This document shows, one piece after another, positions 22,945 to 31,791 of a stretch of 64,000 bases of DNA (the first letter of the stretch is position 1; each line of letters begins with the position of its first letter). The notes beneath the pieces were generated by a model. That model saw nothing but the letters and a program-made list of their open reading frames with translations. It was not told the DNA's origin and ran no database searches. The stretch comes from Endozoicomonas sp. 4G (GTDB lineage Bacteria > Pseudomonadota > Gammaproteobacteria > Pseudomonadales > Endozoicomonadaceae): the NCBI RefSeq assembly GCF_023822025.1, contig NZ_CP082909.1, positions 1,788,001-1,852,000 on the forward strand, in the 5' to 3' direction. A program made the position numbers and the translations under genes.

Positions 22945-24234
22945 ATGACCGACGAAACTAGCGGCAAGGGTGAAGATAACAGCAAGTTGCTGTACTGCTC
23001 TTTCTGCGGAAAAAGTCAACATGAGGTTCGCAAGCTCATTGCTGGCCCTTCCGTATTTATTTGCGATGAGTGCGTTGATCTGTGCAACGACATCATCCGT
23101 GAAGAAATTCAGGACAATGAGACTGAGGCTTCCTCTGACAAGTTGCCGACACCCCGGGAAATCAAGAAGATTCTCGATGAATACGTGATTGGTCAGCCGC
23201 GCGCCAAGAAAGTGCTGTCGGTGGCTGTGTACAATCACTACAAACGTTTGCGTTACGGTGACAAGAAAAAAGATGACGTAGAGCTGGGCAAGAGCAATAT
23301 CATGCTGCTCGGACCTACCGGCAGTGGTAAGACATTGCTGGCAGAGACATTGGCAAGGCTGTTGAATGTGCCCTTTACCATTGCCGATGCTACCACCCTG
23401 ACCGAAGCAGGCTATGTCGGTGAAGATGTTGAAAACATCATCCAGAAGCTGCTGCAGAAGTGTGACTACGATGTAGAGAAAGCTCAGGTGGGCATTGTTT
23501 ACATTGACGAGATTGATAAGATTTCCAGAAAGTCAGACAACCCCTCCATTACCCGTGATGTATCCGGTGAAGGTGTTCAGCAGGCTCTGCTCAAGCTGAT
23601 TGAGGGTACTGTCGCTTCTGTTCCACCCCAGGGGGGACGCAAGCATCCTCAGCAGGAATTCCTGCAGGTGGATACCTCTAACATCCTGTTTATCTGTGGT
23701 GGTGCCTTTGCTGGCCTGGATAAGGTGATTCGTGATCGTACCGATAAGGGTGGCATCGGCTTCTCGGCTGAAGTGAAGAGCAAGGATAACAAGAAGGATC
23801 TGAGTGAAACCTTTAAAGAGGTTGAACCAGAGGATCTGGTCAAGTTTGGTCTGATTCCAGAGTTTATTGGTCGTCTGCCAGTGGTTGCCACTCTGGAAGA
23901 GTTGGACGAAGAGGCGCTGGTTCAGATTCTGACCGAACCCAAGAACGCCCTGACCAAGCAGTATACAAAGCTCTTTGAGATGGAAAGTGTCGATGTTGAT
24001 TTCCGTGAAGACGCCTTGCGGGCAGTGGCTAAGAAAGCCATGGAGCGCAAGACAGGGGCTCGTGGTTTGCGCTCCATTCTCGAGGGTGTTCTGCTGGACT
24101 CTATGTACGACATTCCTTCAGAGCAGACGGTCTCCAAAGTGGTGATTGATGCTTCTGTTATTGAAGGTAAGTCTGATCCGCTGCTGATTTATGAAAACAC
24201 TGAAACACAAAAGGCTGCGTCTGACGACGGCTGA
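22945..24234 (+). CDS. clpX: ClpX, ATP-dependent unfoldase of ClpXP
   Basis: AAA+ hexamer that recognises, unfolds and feeds substrates to ClpP. 429 residues from the ATG at 22945, the family's usual length; longer in-frame starts at 22870 and 22912 add non-homologous residues. The N-terminal zinc-binding domain shows C-x2-C (CSFC, about residues 18-21) and C-x2-C (CDEC). Walker A is GPTGSGKT, Walker [10 protein letters not shown], and the ClpP-docking IGF-type loop is present as GGIGFSAE. The C-terminal small domain ends in an ordinary acidic tail. It lies 159 bases after clpP. Confidence 0.97.
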   Translation: MTDETSGKGEDNSKLLYCSFCGKSQHEVRKLIAGPSVFICDECVDLCNDIIREEIQDNETEASSDKLPTPREIKKILDEYVIGQPRAKKVLSVAVYNHYKRLRYGDKKKDDVELGKSNIMLLGPTGSGKTLLAETLARLLNVPFTIADATTLTEAGYVGEDVENIIQKLLQKCDYDVEKAQVGIVYIDEIDKISRKSDNPSITRDVSGEGVQQALLKLIEGTVASVPPQGGRKHPQQEFLQVDTSNILFICGGAFAGLDKVIRDRTDKGGIGFSAEVKSKDNKKDLSETFKEVEPEDLVKFGLIPEFIGRLPVVATLEELDEEALVQILTEPKNALTKQYTKLFEMESVDVDFREDALRAVAKKAMERKTGARGLRSILEGVLLDSMYDIPSEQTVSKVVIDASVIEGKSDPLLIYENTETQKAASDDG

Positions 24235-24261
24235 TTTTTGGTATCCGTTTTATAGATCGGG

Positions 24262-24289
24262 AAACCCTGCTTTATGGCAGGGTTTTTTT
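24262..24289 (+). terminator. Intrinsic terminator after clpX
   Basis: AAACCCTGC/GCAGGGTTT stem, TTTATG loop, then a run of T. Placed 27 bases after the clpX stop, so lon is transcribed separately. Confidence 0.92.
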
Positions 24290-24576
24290 GTAGGGTTTTA
24301 TTTTGTTGTTTAAGTGTTGGGATTTATGTAGTGCTATGATCAATTAGATTTTGCTTATCAGGCGGGTGTCGGAGGGTGGAGTGATAGCGGTTCCAACCGC
24401 ACGAATCTACCATAGTTTGAAGCAATAAACACTATTGTAATTTCCGCAAAAAAGAAGCATCTTAAATCTTAAGTGAACGGCGTTGCACAGCAACTGGATG
24501 CAGCCCGTTCAGAGCCGTTCCGGAGCATTATAATACCGGAGTTATGTAAGTCGAAATGCCGTAAGGGGACTGAGTC
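24290..24576 (+). other. Gene-free upstream region of lon
   Basis: No credible gene. The stretch should contain the lon promoter, but I find neither a convincing sigma-70 pair nor a sigma-32 (CTTGAAA/CCCCAT) pair at proper spacing. AAGGGGA (24561-24567) is the clear Shine-Dalgarno of lon. Confidence 0.4.
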
Positions 24577-26991
24577 ATGGATAACAACGATACTTTGCGT
24601 CTGTCAGAGCCCTTTGAGCTGCCATTGTTACCTCTCAGGGACGTGGTGGTGTATCCGCATATGGTGATTCCACTGTTTGTTGGGCGCGAAAAGTCCATTC
24701 AGGCCCTGAATCTTGCGATGGAGCAAGATAAGAAGGTGCTTCTGGTGGCCCAGAAAAACTCTCAGGTGGATGATCCGACCGTAAATGATATTTTCCAGGT
24801 TGGCACGCTTGCCAGTATTTTACAGTTGTTAAAGCTACCCGATGGTACCGTCAAGGTTCTAGTGGAAGGTGAGGGTCGTGTCGCTATCAACCGCCTGGAT
24901 GAAAGTAACGATTATGTCATGGCGGAAGTTCAGGAGTTCATTGAACAGGAAGTGAATGAGCGCGAGTCAGAAGTGCTGACCCGGTCCTTAATGTCCCAGT
25001 TTGAACAGTATGTTCAACTGGGCAAGAAAGTACCTTCTGAAGTACTGACGTCCCTTTCAGGAATCAGCGTGCCTTCCAAGCTGGTTGACACAGTGGCTGC
25101 CCATATGCCCATGAAGATTGAAGACAAGCAAAAGGTGCTTGAGGTCAAAGATCTGGGTGAACGGCTGGAATACCTGATCGGTATTATGCAGGGTGAGCTG
25201 GATTTCTTGCAAGTTGAAAAGAAAATTCGTGGCCGCGTCAAGAAACAGATGGAGCGCAGCCAGCGCGAGTATTATCTGAATGAGCAAATGAAGGCTATTC
25301 AGAAAGAACTGGGCGATATGGATGAGGCACCTAATGAGCTGGACGAGCTGAAGCAGAAGATTGAAGATGCGGGTATGCCGGCTGAGGCGAAAGAAAAAGC
25401 CTTAGCAGAGCTGAGCAAGCTCAAAATGATGTCGCCTATGTCTGCTGAAGCGACGGTGGTTCGGGGTTACATCGACTGGATGATTGCTGTGCCCTGGAAA
25501 AAACGCAGCAAAGTTCGTCATGACATGAAGCGGGCACAGGATATCCTTGAAGAAGAACACTATGGTCTGGAAGAGGTTAAGGAACGCATTCTCGAATATC
25601 TGGCAGTACAGAAGCGGGTTCGCAAGATCAAGGGCCCTGTTCTGTGCCTGGTAGGACCTCCGGGTGTGGGTAAAACCTCTCTGGGCGAATCCATTGCCAG
25701 GGCGACGAATCGTAAGTTTGTTCGTATGGCGCTGGGCGGAGTCCGTGACGAGGCCGAAATCCGTGGGCACAGAAGAACTTATATTGGTTCCATGCCCGGT
25801 AAGCTGATTCAGAAAATGGCCAAGTCCGAAGTGCGTAACCCGCTCTTCCTGCTGGATGAAATTGACAAGATGGGTTCTGATATGAGGGGTGACCCTTCTT
25901 CAGCCCTGTTGGAAGTGCTGGATCCCGAGCAGAATAACTCATTCAATGATCACTACCTGGAAGTGGACTATGATCTCTCTGATGTCATGTTTGTCTGCAC
26001 CTCTAACTCCATGGATATCCCGGCGCCACTGCTGGATCGTATGGAAGTGATCCGGATTCCCGGTTACACCGAAGACGAGAAGGTGAATATCGCCCAGCGT
26101 TACCTGGTGACCAAGCAGATCAGGCACAGTGGCCTGAAGGACGGAGAGCTGAAGTTTGAGGAAGACGCCCTTCGGGATGTGATCCGTTACTACACCCGCG
26201 AAGCCGGCGTTCGGGGTCTGGAAAGGGAGATTGCCAAAATTTGCCGTAAGGCGGTGAAGGATGAAGCACTTTCTGCCGAACGTCACGATACAGTAACCCC
26301 TGAATCACTGGAGTACTTCCTGGGAGTTCGCAAGTTCAACTTCGGCAAGGCGGAAGATCAGGACCAGGTAGGTCAGGTGACCGGCCTGGCCTGGACCCAA
26401 GTGGGTGGCGAGCTGCTGACCATAGAGTCCATGGCGGTGCCTGGCAAAGGGCAAATTACCAAGACGGGTTCTCTTGGCGATGTCATGCAGGAGTCTATCC
26501 AGGCTGCACTGACTGTCGTTCGCAGCAGGGCTCAGGCATTGGGGATCCCTCAGGATTTTCATCAGAAGAATGACCTGCACATTCACGTTCCTGAGGGGGC
26601 TACGCCCAAGGATGGCCCCAGTGCCGGTATCGGCATGTGTACCGCTCTGGTTTCAGTGTTGACCGATATTCCAGTCAAGGCTGATGTTGCCATGACGGGG
26701 GAAATCACCCTGAGAGGGCAGGTGCTGGCCATTGGTGGTCTGAAAGAGAAACTTCTGGCGGCACATCGGGGGGGTATCAAGACGGTTGTTATTCCGGAAG
26801 AGAATCGCCGTGACTTGAAAGAAATTCCCGAGAATATCAAGGAAGACCTTACGATAGTGCCAGTCAAATGGATTGATGAAGTATTGGAAATTGCCTTGCA
26901 ATACAGGCCAACCGCCAACACTGAAGAACCGGTCAAGGGCGTTGAAAGCAAAGGTGTTTCTGATCAGAGTCGTTTAATTAAGACTCATTGA
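24577..26991 (+). CDS. lon: ATP-dependent Lon protease
   Basis: Cytosolic homohexameric AAA+ protease that degrades misfolded and selected regulatory proteins. 804 residues. The N-terminal LON domain begins [15 protein letters not shown], a coiled-coil region follows (about 200-290), the AAA+ domain has Walker A GPPGVGKT (about 357-364) and Walker [11 protein letters not shown], and the protease domain carries the Ser/Lys dyad with Ser682 in [10 protein letters not shown] and Lys at about 725 in [21 protein letters not shown] precedes the ATG. The C-terminus extends about 20 residues past the conserved domain. It is flanked by terminators on both sides and so is probably monocistronic. Confidence 0.98.
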   Translation: MDNNDTLRLSEPFELPLLPLRDVVVYPHMVIPLFVGREKSIQALNLAMEQDKKVLLVAQKNSQVDDPTVNDIFQVGTLASILQLLKLPDGTVKVLVEGEGRVAINRLDESNDYVMAEVQEFIEQEVNERESEVLTRSLMSQFEQYVQLGKKVPSEVLTSLSGISVPSKLVDTVAAHMPMKIEDKQKVLEVKDLGERLEYLIGIMQGELDFLQVEKKIRGRVKKQMERSQREYYLNEQMKAIQKELGDMDEAPNELDELKQKIEDAGMPAEAKEKALAELSKLKMMSPMSAEATVVRGYIDWMIAVPWKKRSKVRHDMKRAQDILEEEHYGLEEVKERILEYLAVQKRVRKIKGPVLCLVGPPGVGKTSLGESIARATNRKFVRMALGGVRDEAEIRGHRRTYIGSMPGKLIQKMAKSEVRNPLFLLDEIDKMGSDMRGDPSSALLEVLDPEQNNSFNDHYLEVDYDLSDVMFVCTSNSMDIPAPLLDRMEVIRIPGYTEDEKVNIAQRYLVTKQIRHSGLKDGELKFEEDALRDVIRYYTREAGVRGLEREIAKICRKAVKDEALSAERHDTVTPESLEYFLGVRKFNFGKAEDQDQVGQVTGLAWTQVGGELLTIESMAVPGKGQITKTGSLGDVMQESIQAALTVVRSRAQALGIPQDFHQKNDLHIHVPEGATPKDGPSAGIGMCTALVSVLTDIPVKADVAMTGEITLRGQVLAIGGLKEKLLAAHRGGIKTVVIPEENRRDLKEIPENIKEDLTIVPVKWIDEVLEIALQYRPTANTEEPVKGVESKGVSDQSRLIKTH

Positions 26992-27015
26992 TCGGATCGA
27001 TCAGTTTAAAGTAAC

Positions 27016-27044
27016 AGGCTGGCATACCAATGCCGGCCTTTTTT
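27016..27044 (+). terminator. Intrinsic terminator after lon
   Basis: AGGCTGGCAT/ATGCCGGCCT stem (one T-G wobble), ACCA loop and a T-run, 24 bases after the lon stop. Confidence 0.9.
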
Positions 27045-27088
27045 CTAAAAATAGTTCCGAGAGGCACTAGTGATGGGCATTTCCGCTG

Positions 27089-27118
27089 TTGACAGTTCCC
27101 ATGGGGCATTGGTATAAA
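27089..27118 (+). promoter_or_regulatory. Sigma-70-like promoter far upstream of hupB
   Basis: Perfect TTGACA (27089-27094), 18-base spacer, TATAAA (27113-27118). It is the best promoter match seen in the window. The predicted start near 27125 would give hupB a leader of about 380 bases. A second perfect TATAAT at 27184-27189 lacks a -35. The stretch 27045-27507 contains no convincing gene, so it is either a long hupB leader or holds a small RNA. Confidence 0.5.
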
Positions 27119-27507
27119 CAGCGACTGCTACTACTGTGTGGGCTCTGACTCGTTCCGGGAGTCCATTGTTTATTCGTTTCGGATATAATCGCGCAACTTA
27201 TTCGACTCTGTTTTACTTTCTCATCCTGTTCAGTTGTTTCAGGTGGAATGTTGAGCAGTGTTTTAAAGTATCGTGGCCGTTTTGTAATAAACGAACAACT
27301 GTTGTTAACTGTTTGATTGGTACATGCGATCAAATTAAGCAGAAAACGTCAGAAATAACCGGGTAACCTAGGCTATTGCTTGAGTTTTTAGTTAAAATCA
27401 CGCAGCATAGCAAAGCGCCCATCAGGTAAGGTATCTGGGGTAGTAAGTTTCCAGTACCAACTAGCTATTTTTGCTATATAAAGCATCGTACAAAGAAGGG
27501 GAATAGA

Positions 27508-27783
27508 GTGAACAAGTCCGAGCTGATTGAAGCAATTGCGGCATCTGCTGATCTTCCCAAGGCTGCCGCTGGTCGTGCCCTGGACGCCATGATTAACTCC
27601 GTCACCACTGCACTGAAAGATGGTGAACAGGTTGTTCTGGTTGGCTTTGGCACATTTGCTGTGAAAGAGCGTGCGGCTCGTACTGGCCGTAACCCTCAAA
27701 CTGGTGAGCCTATTGAAATTGCTGCTTCCAAGATCCCCAGCTTCAAGGCTGGTAAAGCTCTCAAGGACGCGGTTAACAGCTGA
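27508..27783 (+). CDS. hupB: DNA-binding protein HU (beta type)
   Basis: Small histone-like protein that bends and compacts DNA as a dimer. 91 residues from a GTG start with AAGGGG 7 bases upstream. It shows the HU signature [24 protein letters not shown], the DNA-intercalating arm with the RNPQTG turn and the conserved Pro (about residues 46-70), and the C-terminal helix [13 protein letters not shown]. Its position between lon and ppiD is the conserved place of hupB in gammaproteobacteria. No deviation from the family is seen. Confidence 0.97.
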   Translation: MNKSELIEAIAASADLPKAAAGRALDAMINSVTTALKDGEQVVLVGFGTFAVKERAARTGRNPQTGEPIEIAASKIPSFKAGKALKDAVNS

Positions 27784-27890
27784 TCACGCGCCTGGGATGA
27801 AGTCTTGTGACTTCAGCAAACCACAAAGGAACTGTGGCAAGAATCTGCAGTTGTTTATTCAAAGGCTGTTAATTTTTTGCTGCTTTCCGA

Positions 27891-27919
27891 AAAGGCGCGT
27901 CGTGTGATGCGCTTTTTTT
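27891..27919 (+). terminator. Intrinsic terminator after hupB
   Basis: AAAGGCGC pairs with GCGCTTTT (one G-T), followed by a T-run. About 108 bases after the hupB stop. Confidence 0.75.
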
Positions 27920-28118
27920 GTTGGTAAGGTCTGAAAGTCTGAATCTCATTGTTACGCAGATTCAGGAAGACGGGTCATACCATAGACGCTGCTTCTCCGG
28001 AATGGCCAGAGAGGTGGGCGATGTCATTATCATAGGACCCGAACATCAGGTTCGTGTCTCGATCAATATAAAGCTAAAGCGAGCCCGGAACCTGAGGTTA
28101 GTATGCTCCAATCAATGA
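27918..28118 (+). CDS. Possible small CsrA-like protein ahead of ppiD
   Basis: An open frame of up to 66 codons ends with a 16-base overlap into ppiD. Its second half, AREVGDVIIIGPEHQVRVSI, has the R-x-V-G-x4-I-G pattern and following V-x-V strand of CsrA-type RNA-binding proteins, but the usual N-terminal strand (MLILTR) is replaced by a longer unrelated stretch. The first TTG codons lie inside the hupB terminator T-run, so a start there is unlikely. An internal ATG (at 28002) would give 38 residues with poor Shine-Dalgarno spacing. It may be a divergent or decayed CsrA paralogue, or chance. The RNA-binding reading is an inference. Confidence 0.3.
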   Translation: MLVRSESLNLIVTQIQEDGSYHRRCFSGMAREVGDVIIIGPEHQVRVSINIKLKRARNLRLVCSNQ

Positions 28119-30013
28119 GGGATAAGGCAAAGAGCTGGGTAACATTTGTTGTTGTCGGCATCATTGCTTTTATGATGGCGATCACCGGCCTGGAAACATT
28201 GGCGCCGAATCCTAATAATCCTAATGTTGCTAAGGTTAACGGTGAAGATATCACCCGTGCCCAGTTGACACAGTCGCTGGAGCAACAAAGAAGAATGCTG
28301 GTTCAACAGATGGGTGATCAGTTTGACCCATCACTGATTGATGAAAAACAGCTCAGGGAATCTGTCCTCCAGTCCCTGATCGATCGTACCCTGCTGCTGC
28401 AGGAAGCAAAGAATGGCGGTATGGGCGTAGGCCAGAAAGAGCTGGATGCCATGATCGTCACCATGCCCGAATTTCAGCAAGATGGTAAATTCAACCAGGA
28501 TCGCTTCCTGATGATGATCCGCAGTTTAGGTATGTCTCCAGCCGAGTTCCGTGTGCTATTAGGCGACGAAACGGTTTTACAGCAAATTCAGGCTGGCGTT
28601 GCAGGCTCCGAGTTTGTCACCCGGTCGGAGATCAGCAAGTTAAATGCCCTGCAAAACCAGGAGCGTGAAATCGCCTGGCTGACCCTGGATGTGGCAAAAG
28701 TTCGTGACAGCATTGAGCCGACTGAAGAGCAGATCAAAGCTTACTACGAGGCCCATCGTGATCAGTACATGACGCCAGAGCAGGTTGAGATCAGTTTCAT
28801 AGAAATGGACAAGGCTTCCATAGTGAGCGATCTTGAGGTCGATGATCAGGCGGTCAAAGATGAATACCAGCGTCGTGTTCAGGACATTGAAGAAAATGCC
28901 GCCGATACACAGACAGTGTCTACTATTTTAATTCAGACCGGTGAAAAGCGCTCGCTGGAAGATGCTCAAAAAATTGCTGCACAAGTAGAGTCCAGACTGA
29001 AAGCGGGTGAATCCTTTGCCGAGTTGGCAAAAGAGTACTCTGAAGATCCTGTTACCTCTGCTAAAGGCGGTGATATGGGACAGGTTCAACCCGGCATCTT
29101 TGGTGACAGGTTTGATGACACAGTGGCCTCCCTTGAACCAGGTCAGGTTTCCAGCCCGGTTGAAACTGACTTTGGCTTACAGATCATCAAATTGAATTCC
29201 CGGGAGAAACCTGTGATTCCAAGCTTTGATGAGCTGAAAGACCAGATTGCCACCGAGCTCAAGGCTCACGAAGCCGAGACTCTTTATCTGGACAAAACCC
29301 GTCAGATGGCAGATATCAGCTTTGAAGCCTCTGATCTGGCTCAGCCAGCAGAGCAGATGGGTTTGACCATCCAGACAGCAGGTCCTTTCAGCCGCCAGGG
29401 GGGAAGCACCAATGTGACTTCAAACACTAAAGTCATAGCGGCTGCTTTCAGTGAAGACGTACTTGAGCTGGGGGCTAACAGTGAGCTGATTGAGCTGTCA
29501 CCCGAGAAGGCCATGGTGTTAAGGGTTAAAAAGCATCTTAAACCAGAGTTGCGTCCATTGGCTGAAGTGAAGGACAGTATTGTTCAGGCCATCAAGATCG
29601 AAAAGGCTCGTGAACAGCTGGTCAACAAGACTGAAGCTTTGCAGGCAAAACTGGTAGCGGGTGAGACGACTCAACAGGTGGCTGAATCTGAAGGCCTGAA
29701 GTGGACTGAACCTAAGGCGATTACCAGAAGAGGGGGGCAGGGCATTCCTCAACCATTGCTGACTGAATCTTTCAAAATGCCTCATCCTGAAGATGGGAAA
29801 TCAACCTACGATTCTGTTGAGCTGGCTAATGGAGATATCGCCATTATTGCTTTGAGCAAGGTGATTGAAGGTAAGTCTTCCGAGGCAGATGCTGCCCGTG
29901 ATCGTTTGATGGCGAGCTACATCGCTAATAGTAATGGCCGTAATCTCTTTAGCGAATACCTGAAAAGCCTGAGAGAAACCGCAAAGATCAAGATCACCAA
30001 AGAAGAAGAGTGA
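28103..30013 (+). CDS. ppiD: PpiD, membrane-anchored periplasmic foldase
   Basis: Helps newly exported proteins fold at the Sec translocon. 636 residues (E. coli 623). The N-terminal cytoplasmic tail MLQSMRDKAKSW is followed by one transmembrane helix (about residues 13-32) and a SurA-like N-domain. A parvulin domain (about 270-370) shows ARG-free but typical FAELAKEYSEDP and GGDMGQV signatures and ends DFGLQIIKL, and a second degenerate helical region follows. GAGGTTAG precedes the ATG. The parvulin active-site pattern appears partly conserved; PpiD proteins often lack isomerase activity. It is last in the tig-clpPX-lon-hupB-ppiD order. Confidence 0.94.
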   Translation: MLQSMRDKAKSWVTFVVVGIIAFMMAITGLETLAPNPNNPNVAKVNGEDITRAQLTQSLEQQRRMLVQQMGDQFDPSLIDEKQLRESVLQSLIDRTLLLQEAKNGGMGVGQKELDAMIVTMPEFQQDGKFNQDRFLMMIRSLGMSPAEFRVLLGDETVLQQIQAGVAGSEFVTRSEISKLNALQNQEREIAWLTLDVAKVRDSIEPTEEQIKAYYEAHRDQYMTPEQVEISFIEMDKASIVSDLEVDDQAVKDEYQRRVQDIEENAADTQTVSTILIQTGEKRSLEDAQKIAAQVESRLKAGESFAELAKEYSEDPVTSAKGGDMGQVQPGIFGDRFDDTVASLEPGQVSSPVETDFGLQIIKLNSREKPVIPSFDELKDQIATELKAHEAETLYLDKTRQMADISFEASDLAQPAEQMGLTIQTAGPFSRQGGSTNVTSNTKVIAAAFSEDVLELGANSELIELSPEKAMVLRVKKHLKPELRPLAEVKDSIVQAIKIEKAREQLVNKTEALQAKLVAGETTQQVAESEGLKWTEPKAITRRGGQGIPQPLLTESFKMPHPEDGKSTYDSVELANGDIAIIALSKVIEGKSSEADAARDRLMASYIANSNGRNLFSEYLKSLRETAKIKITKEEE

Positions 30014-30043
30014 TCCCAAGATAACCCAGTCTTCATAATAAAA

Positions 30044-30071
30044 ATAAACCCCGGTTTTTACCGGGGTTTAT
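30044..30071. terminator. Bidirectional terminator between ppiD and the 5'-nucleotidase gene
   Basis: ATAAACCCCGGT/ACCGGGGTTTAT with a TTTT loop, flanked by A-rich sequence on the left and T-rich sequence on the right, midway between two convergent genes. Confidence 0.9.
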
Positions 30072-30078
30072 TTTCAGC

Positions 30079-31650
30079 TTACCGGCGAATAACACCTACA
30101 GGCTCATAGTTTGAAGCTTTCAAAGGTGAGTTGTTTTCAATGTACTCTTTTAGAACATCTGCATCCACAAAGCCGGTATCAACATAACTGGCCTTGTCCG
30201 TCAGTTTGGGATAATTGTCACCACCGTCGGCGGAAAAGTCCATGAGTGCCATCTTGTAGGTTTTATTGATGTCAATCTTGTCACCTGCTACTTTGACATT
30301 GCTCACTTTACCGTCGTTTATCGTCATCTCAACGCCTGAGAAATGGGCAAAAGCGCCACTGTCGGCGGGCTTGTTAGCGACGACGGCAAGGTAATCCAGA
30401 ACTTCCTGACCGGTCATTTCAACCGTGCTCAGGGTATTTCCGAAGGGCATAACGGTTAGCACGTCTTTGTAACTGATTTCACCTTTATCAATACTGGCGC
30501 GAATGCCGCCACCGTTCATAACGGCAAAGTCGGCACCGGTTTTGGCAATAAAGGCTTCCGTCACCAGTGTGCCCAGGTTCGTTGGCTTAAAACGAACTTC
30601 CTTACGTTCACCCAACAGGCGCTCATCCACAGAGCCTACGGTTCCCTGAACCATTTTGGTGCCTTTTTCCTGGTACGGTGTTAGCAGTTCCAGCATGGCT
30701 GGGTCCTGGGCCAACAAGACCTCAGCATTTTCGTGGTTCACGGCAATCAGTTGGTAGTCCACCAGCTTCAGGTCGCCATTTTTAAATTCGAAATCAGCAC
30801 GACCCACGAACTTGCCCCATTCCCAGGCCTGAACAATGTAAGTCCCGTTTTGCTGATCGGGCTTGAACAGGGGATCCTGGGAGTGACCACCGACAATCAG
30901 GTCAATGCCGTCAACACTTCTTGCCAGAGTGACATCTCCCGGTGCATTAGCACCGTAATTGCCGTTGGCGTAGTGCCCCATGTGAGTGGTGGCAATAATG
31001 ACATCCGCTTTCTTTTCCAGCTCGGGAACCAGTTTGGAAGCCGCCTCTACCGGCTCCTCAAAGGTCAGGCCGACAATATTCTCCGGGCTGGTCTGCTTTG
31101 GTGTATCGTTAGTGGTCAGGCCCATGACGGCAACCTGAAGGCCATCCACATCGAACAGGGTGTAAGGTTCGAACAGCGGTTTGCCGGTTTTATCGTCAAT
31201 AATATTGGCTGACAGGAAGGGGAAGTTAGCCAGATCTTCCTGCATTTCGAGGACTTTGCGAGGGTTGTCGAATTCGTGGTTACCCACGGCCATGGCGTCG
31301 TAACCCAGCATATTCATACCCTTGAAATCAGGCACGGCATCCTGAAGATCAGACTCAGGAACCCCCGTATTAATGTCGCCACCGGACAATAACAGAACCT
31401 GGCCGCCTTCAGCTTCAACCTCTTCACGAATCTGTTTAATCAGAGTCATGCGGGCAGCCATGCCGTAGCGGCCTTTACTGTCCTTCCAGAAACGACCATG
31501 GTGATCGTTGGTATGGAGCACGGTCAGTTTATAGGTTTTATCTTGCTGGTAGCTGACTTCGGGTTGCGTCTGAAAAAGAGAACAGCCGCTGATAGAAAGG
31601 GTCAGGGCGGTTGCAGTAAACAGCTTTATACTGTGTCGCAGCACTTGCAT
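30079..31650 (-). CDS. 5'-nucleotidase/UDP-sugar hydrolase-type lipoprotein (UshA/NutA-like)
   Basis: Extracytoplasmic metallophosphoesterase that would dephosphorylate nucleotides or split UDP-sugars to allow nucleoside uptake. 523 residues. The signal peptide ends in lipobox SISG|C (Cys23), implying membrane anchoring as in Vibrio NutA. Calcineurin-type metal motifs are all present: HTNDHHGRF, GGDINTG, GNHEFD, THMGH and GGHSQ. The C-terminal nucleotide-binding domain has NGGGIRASI and MPFGNTLSTVEMTG. The start is supported by a typical basic, then hydrophobic, lipoprotein leader. It could feed the CNT transporter at 1183-2445. Exact substrate preference cannot be read from sequence. Confidence 0.93.
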   Translation of the reverse strand: MQVLRHSIKLFTATALTLSISGCSLFQTQPEVSYQQDKTYKLTVLHTNDHHGRFWKDSKGRYGMAARMTLIKQIREEVEAEGGQVLLLSGGDINTGVPESDLQDAVPDFKGMNMLGYDAMAVGNHEFDNPRKVLEMQEDLANFPFLSANIIDDKTGKPLFEPYTLFDVDGLQVAVMGLTTNDTPKQTSPENIVGLTFEEPVEAASKLVPELEKKADVIIATTHMGHYANGNYGANAPGDVTLARSVDGIDLIVGGHSQDPLFKPDQQNGTYIVQAWEWGKFVGRADFEFKNGDLKLVDYQLIAVNHENAEVLLAQDPAMLELLTPYQEKGTKMVQGTVGSVDERLLGERKEVRFKPTNLGTLVTEAFIAKTGADFAVMNGGGIRASIDKGEISYKDVLTVMPFGNTLSTVEMTGQEVLDYLAVVANKPADSGAFAHFSGVEMTINDGKVSNVKVAGDKIDINKTYKMALMDFSADGGDNYPKLTDKASYVDTGFVDADVLKEYIENNSPLKASNYEPVGVIRR

Positions 31651-31791
31651 TGAAAGCGTCCTTGGTTGACTGATTTTTAGGGCAGGCCTGAATTTTCTGG
31701 GATTTTAGTGCCAGTTAAATTCATTTGCATCATAAATTTATGAACATCGTACAAATGCTTAAGAGCTGGTTTGGCGTTTTCTGAGTTGGTA

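Noticed and set aside
27136-27366. 76-codon frame between lon and hupB
   Set aside because: No Shine-Dalgarno, no recognisable protein features, and it spans a perfect TATAAT; more likely leader DNA.
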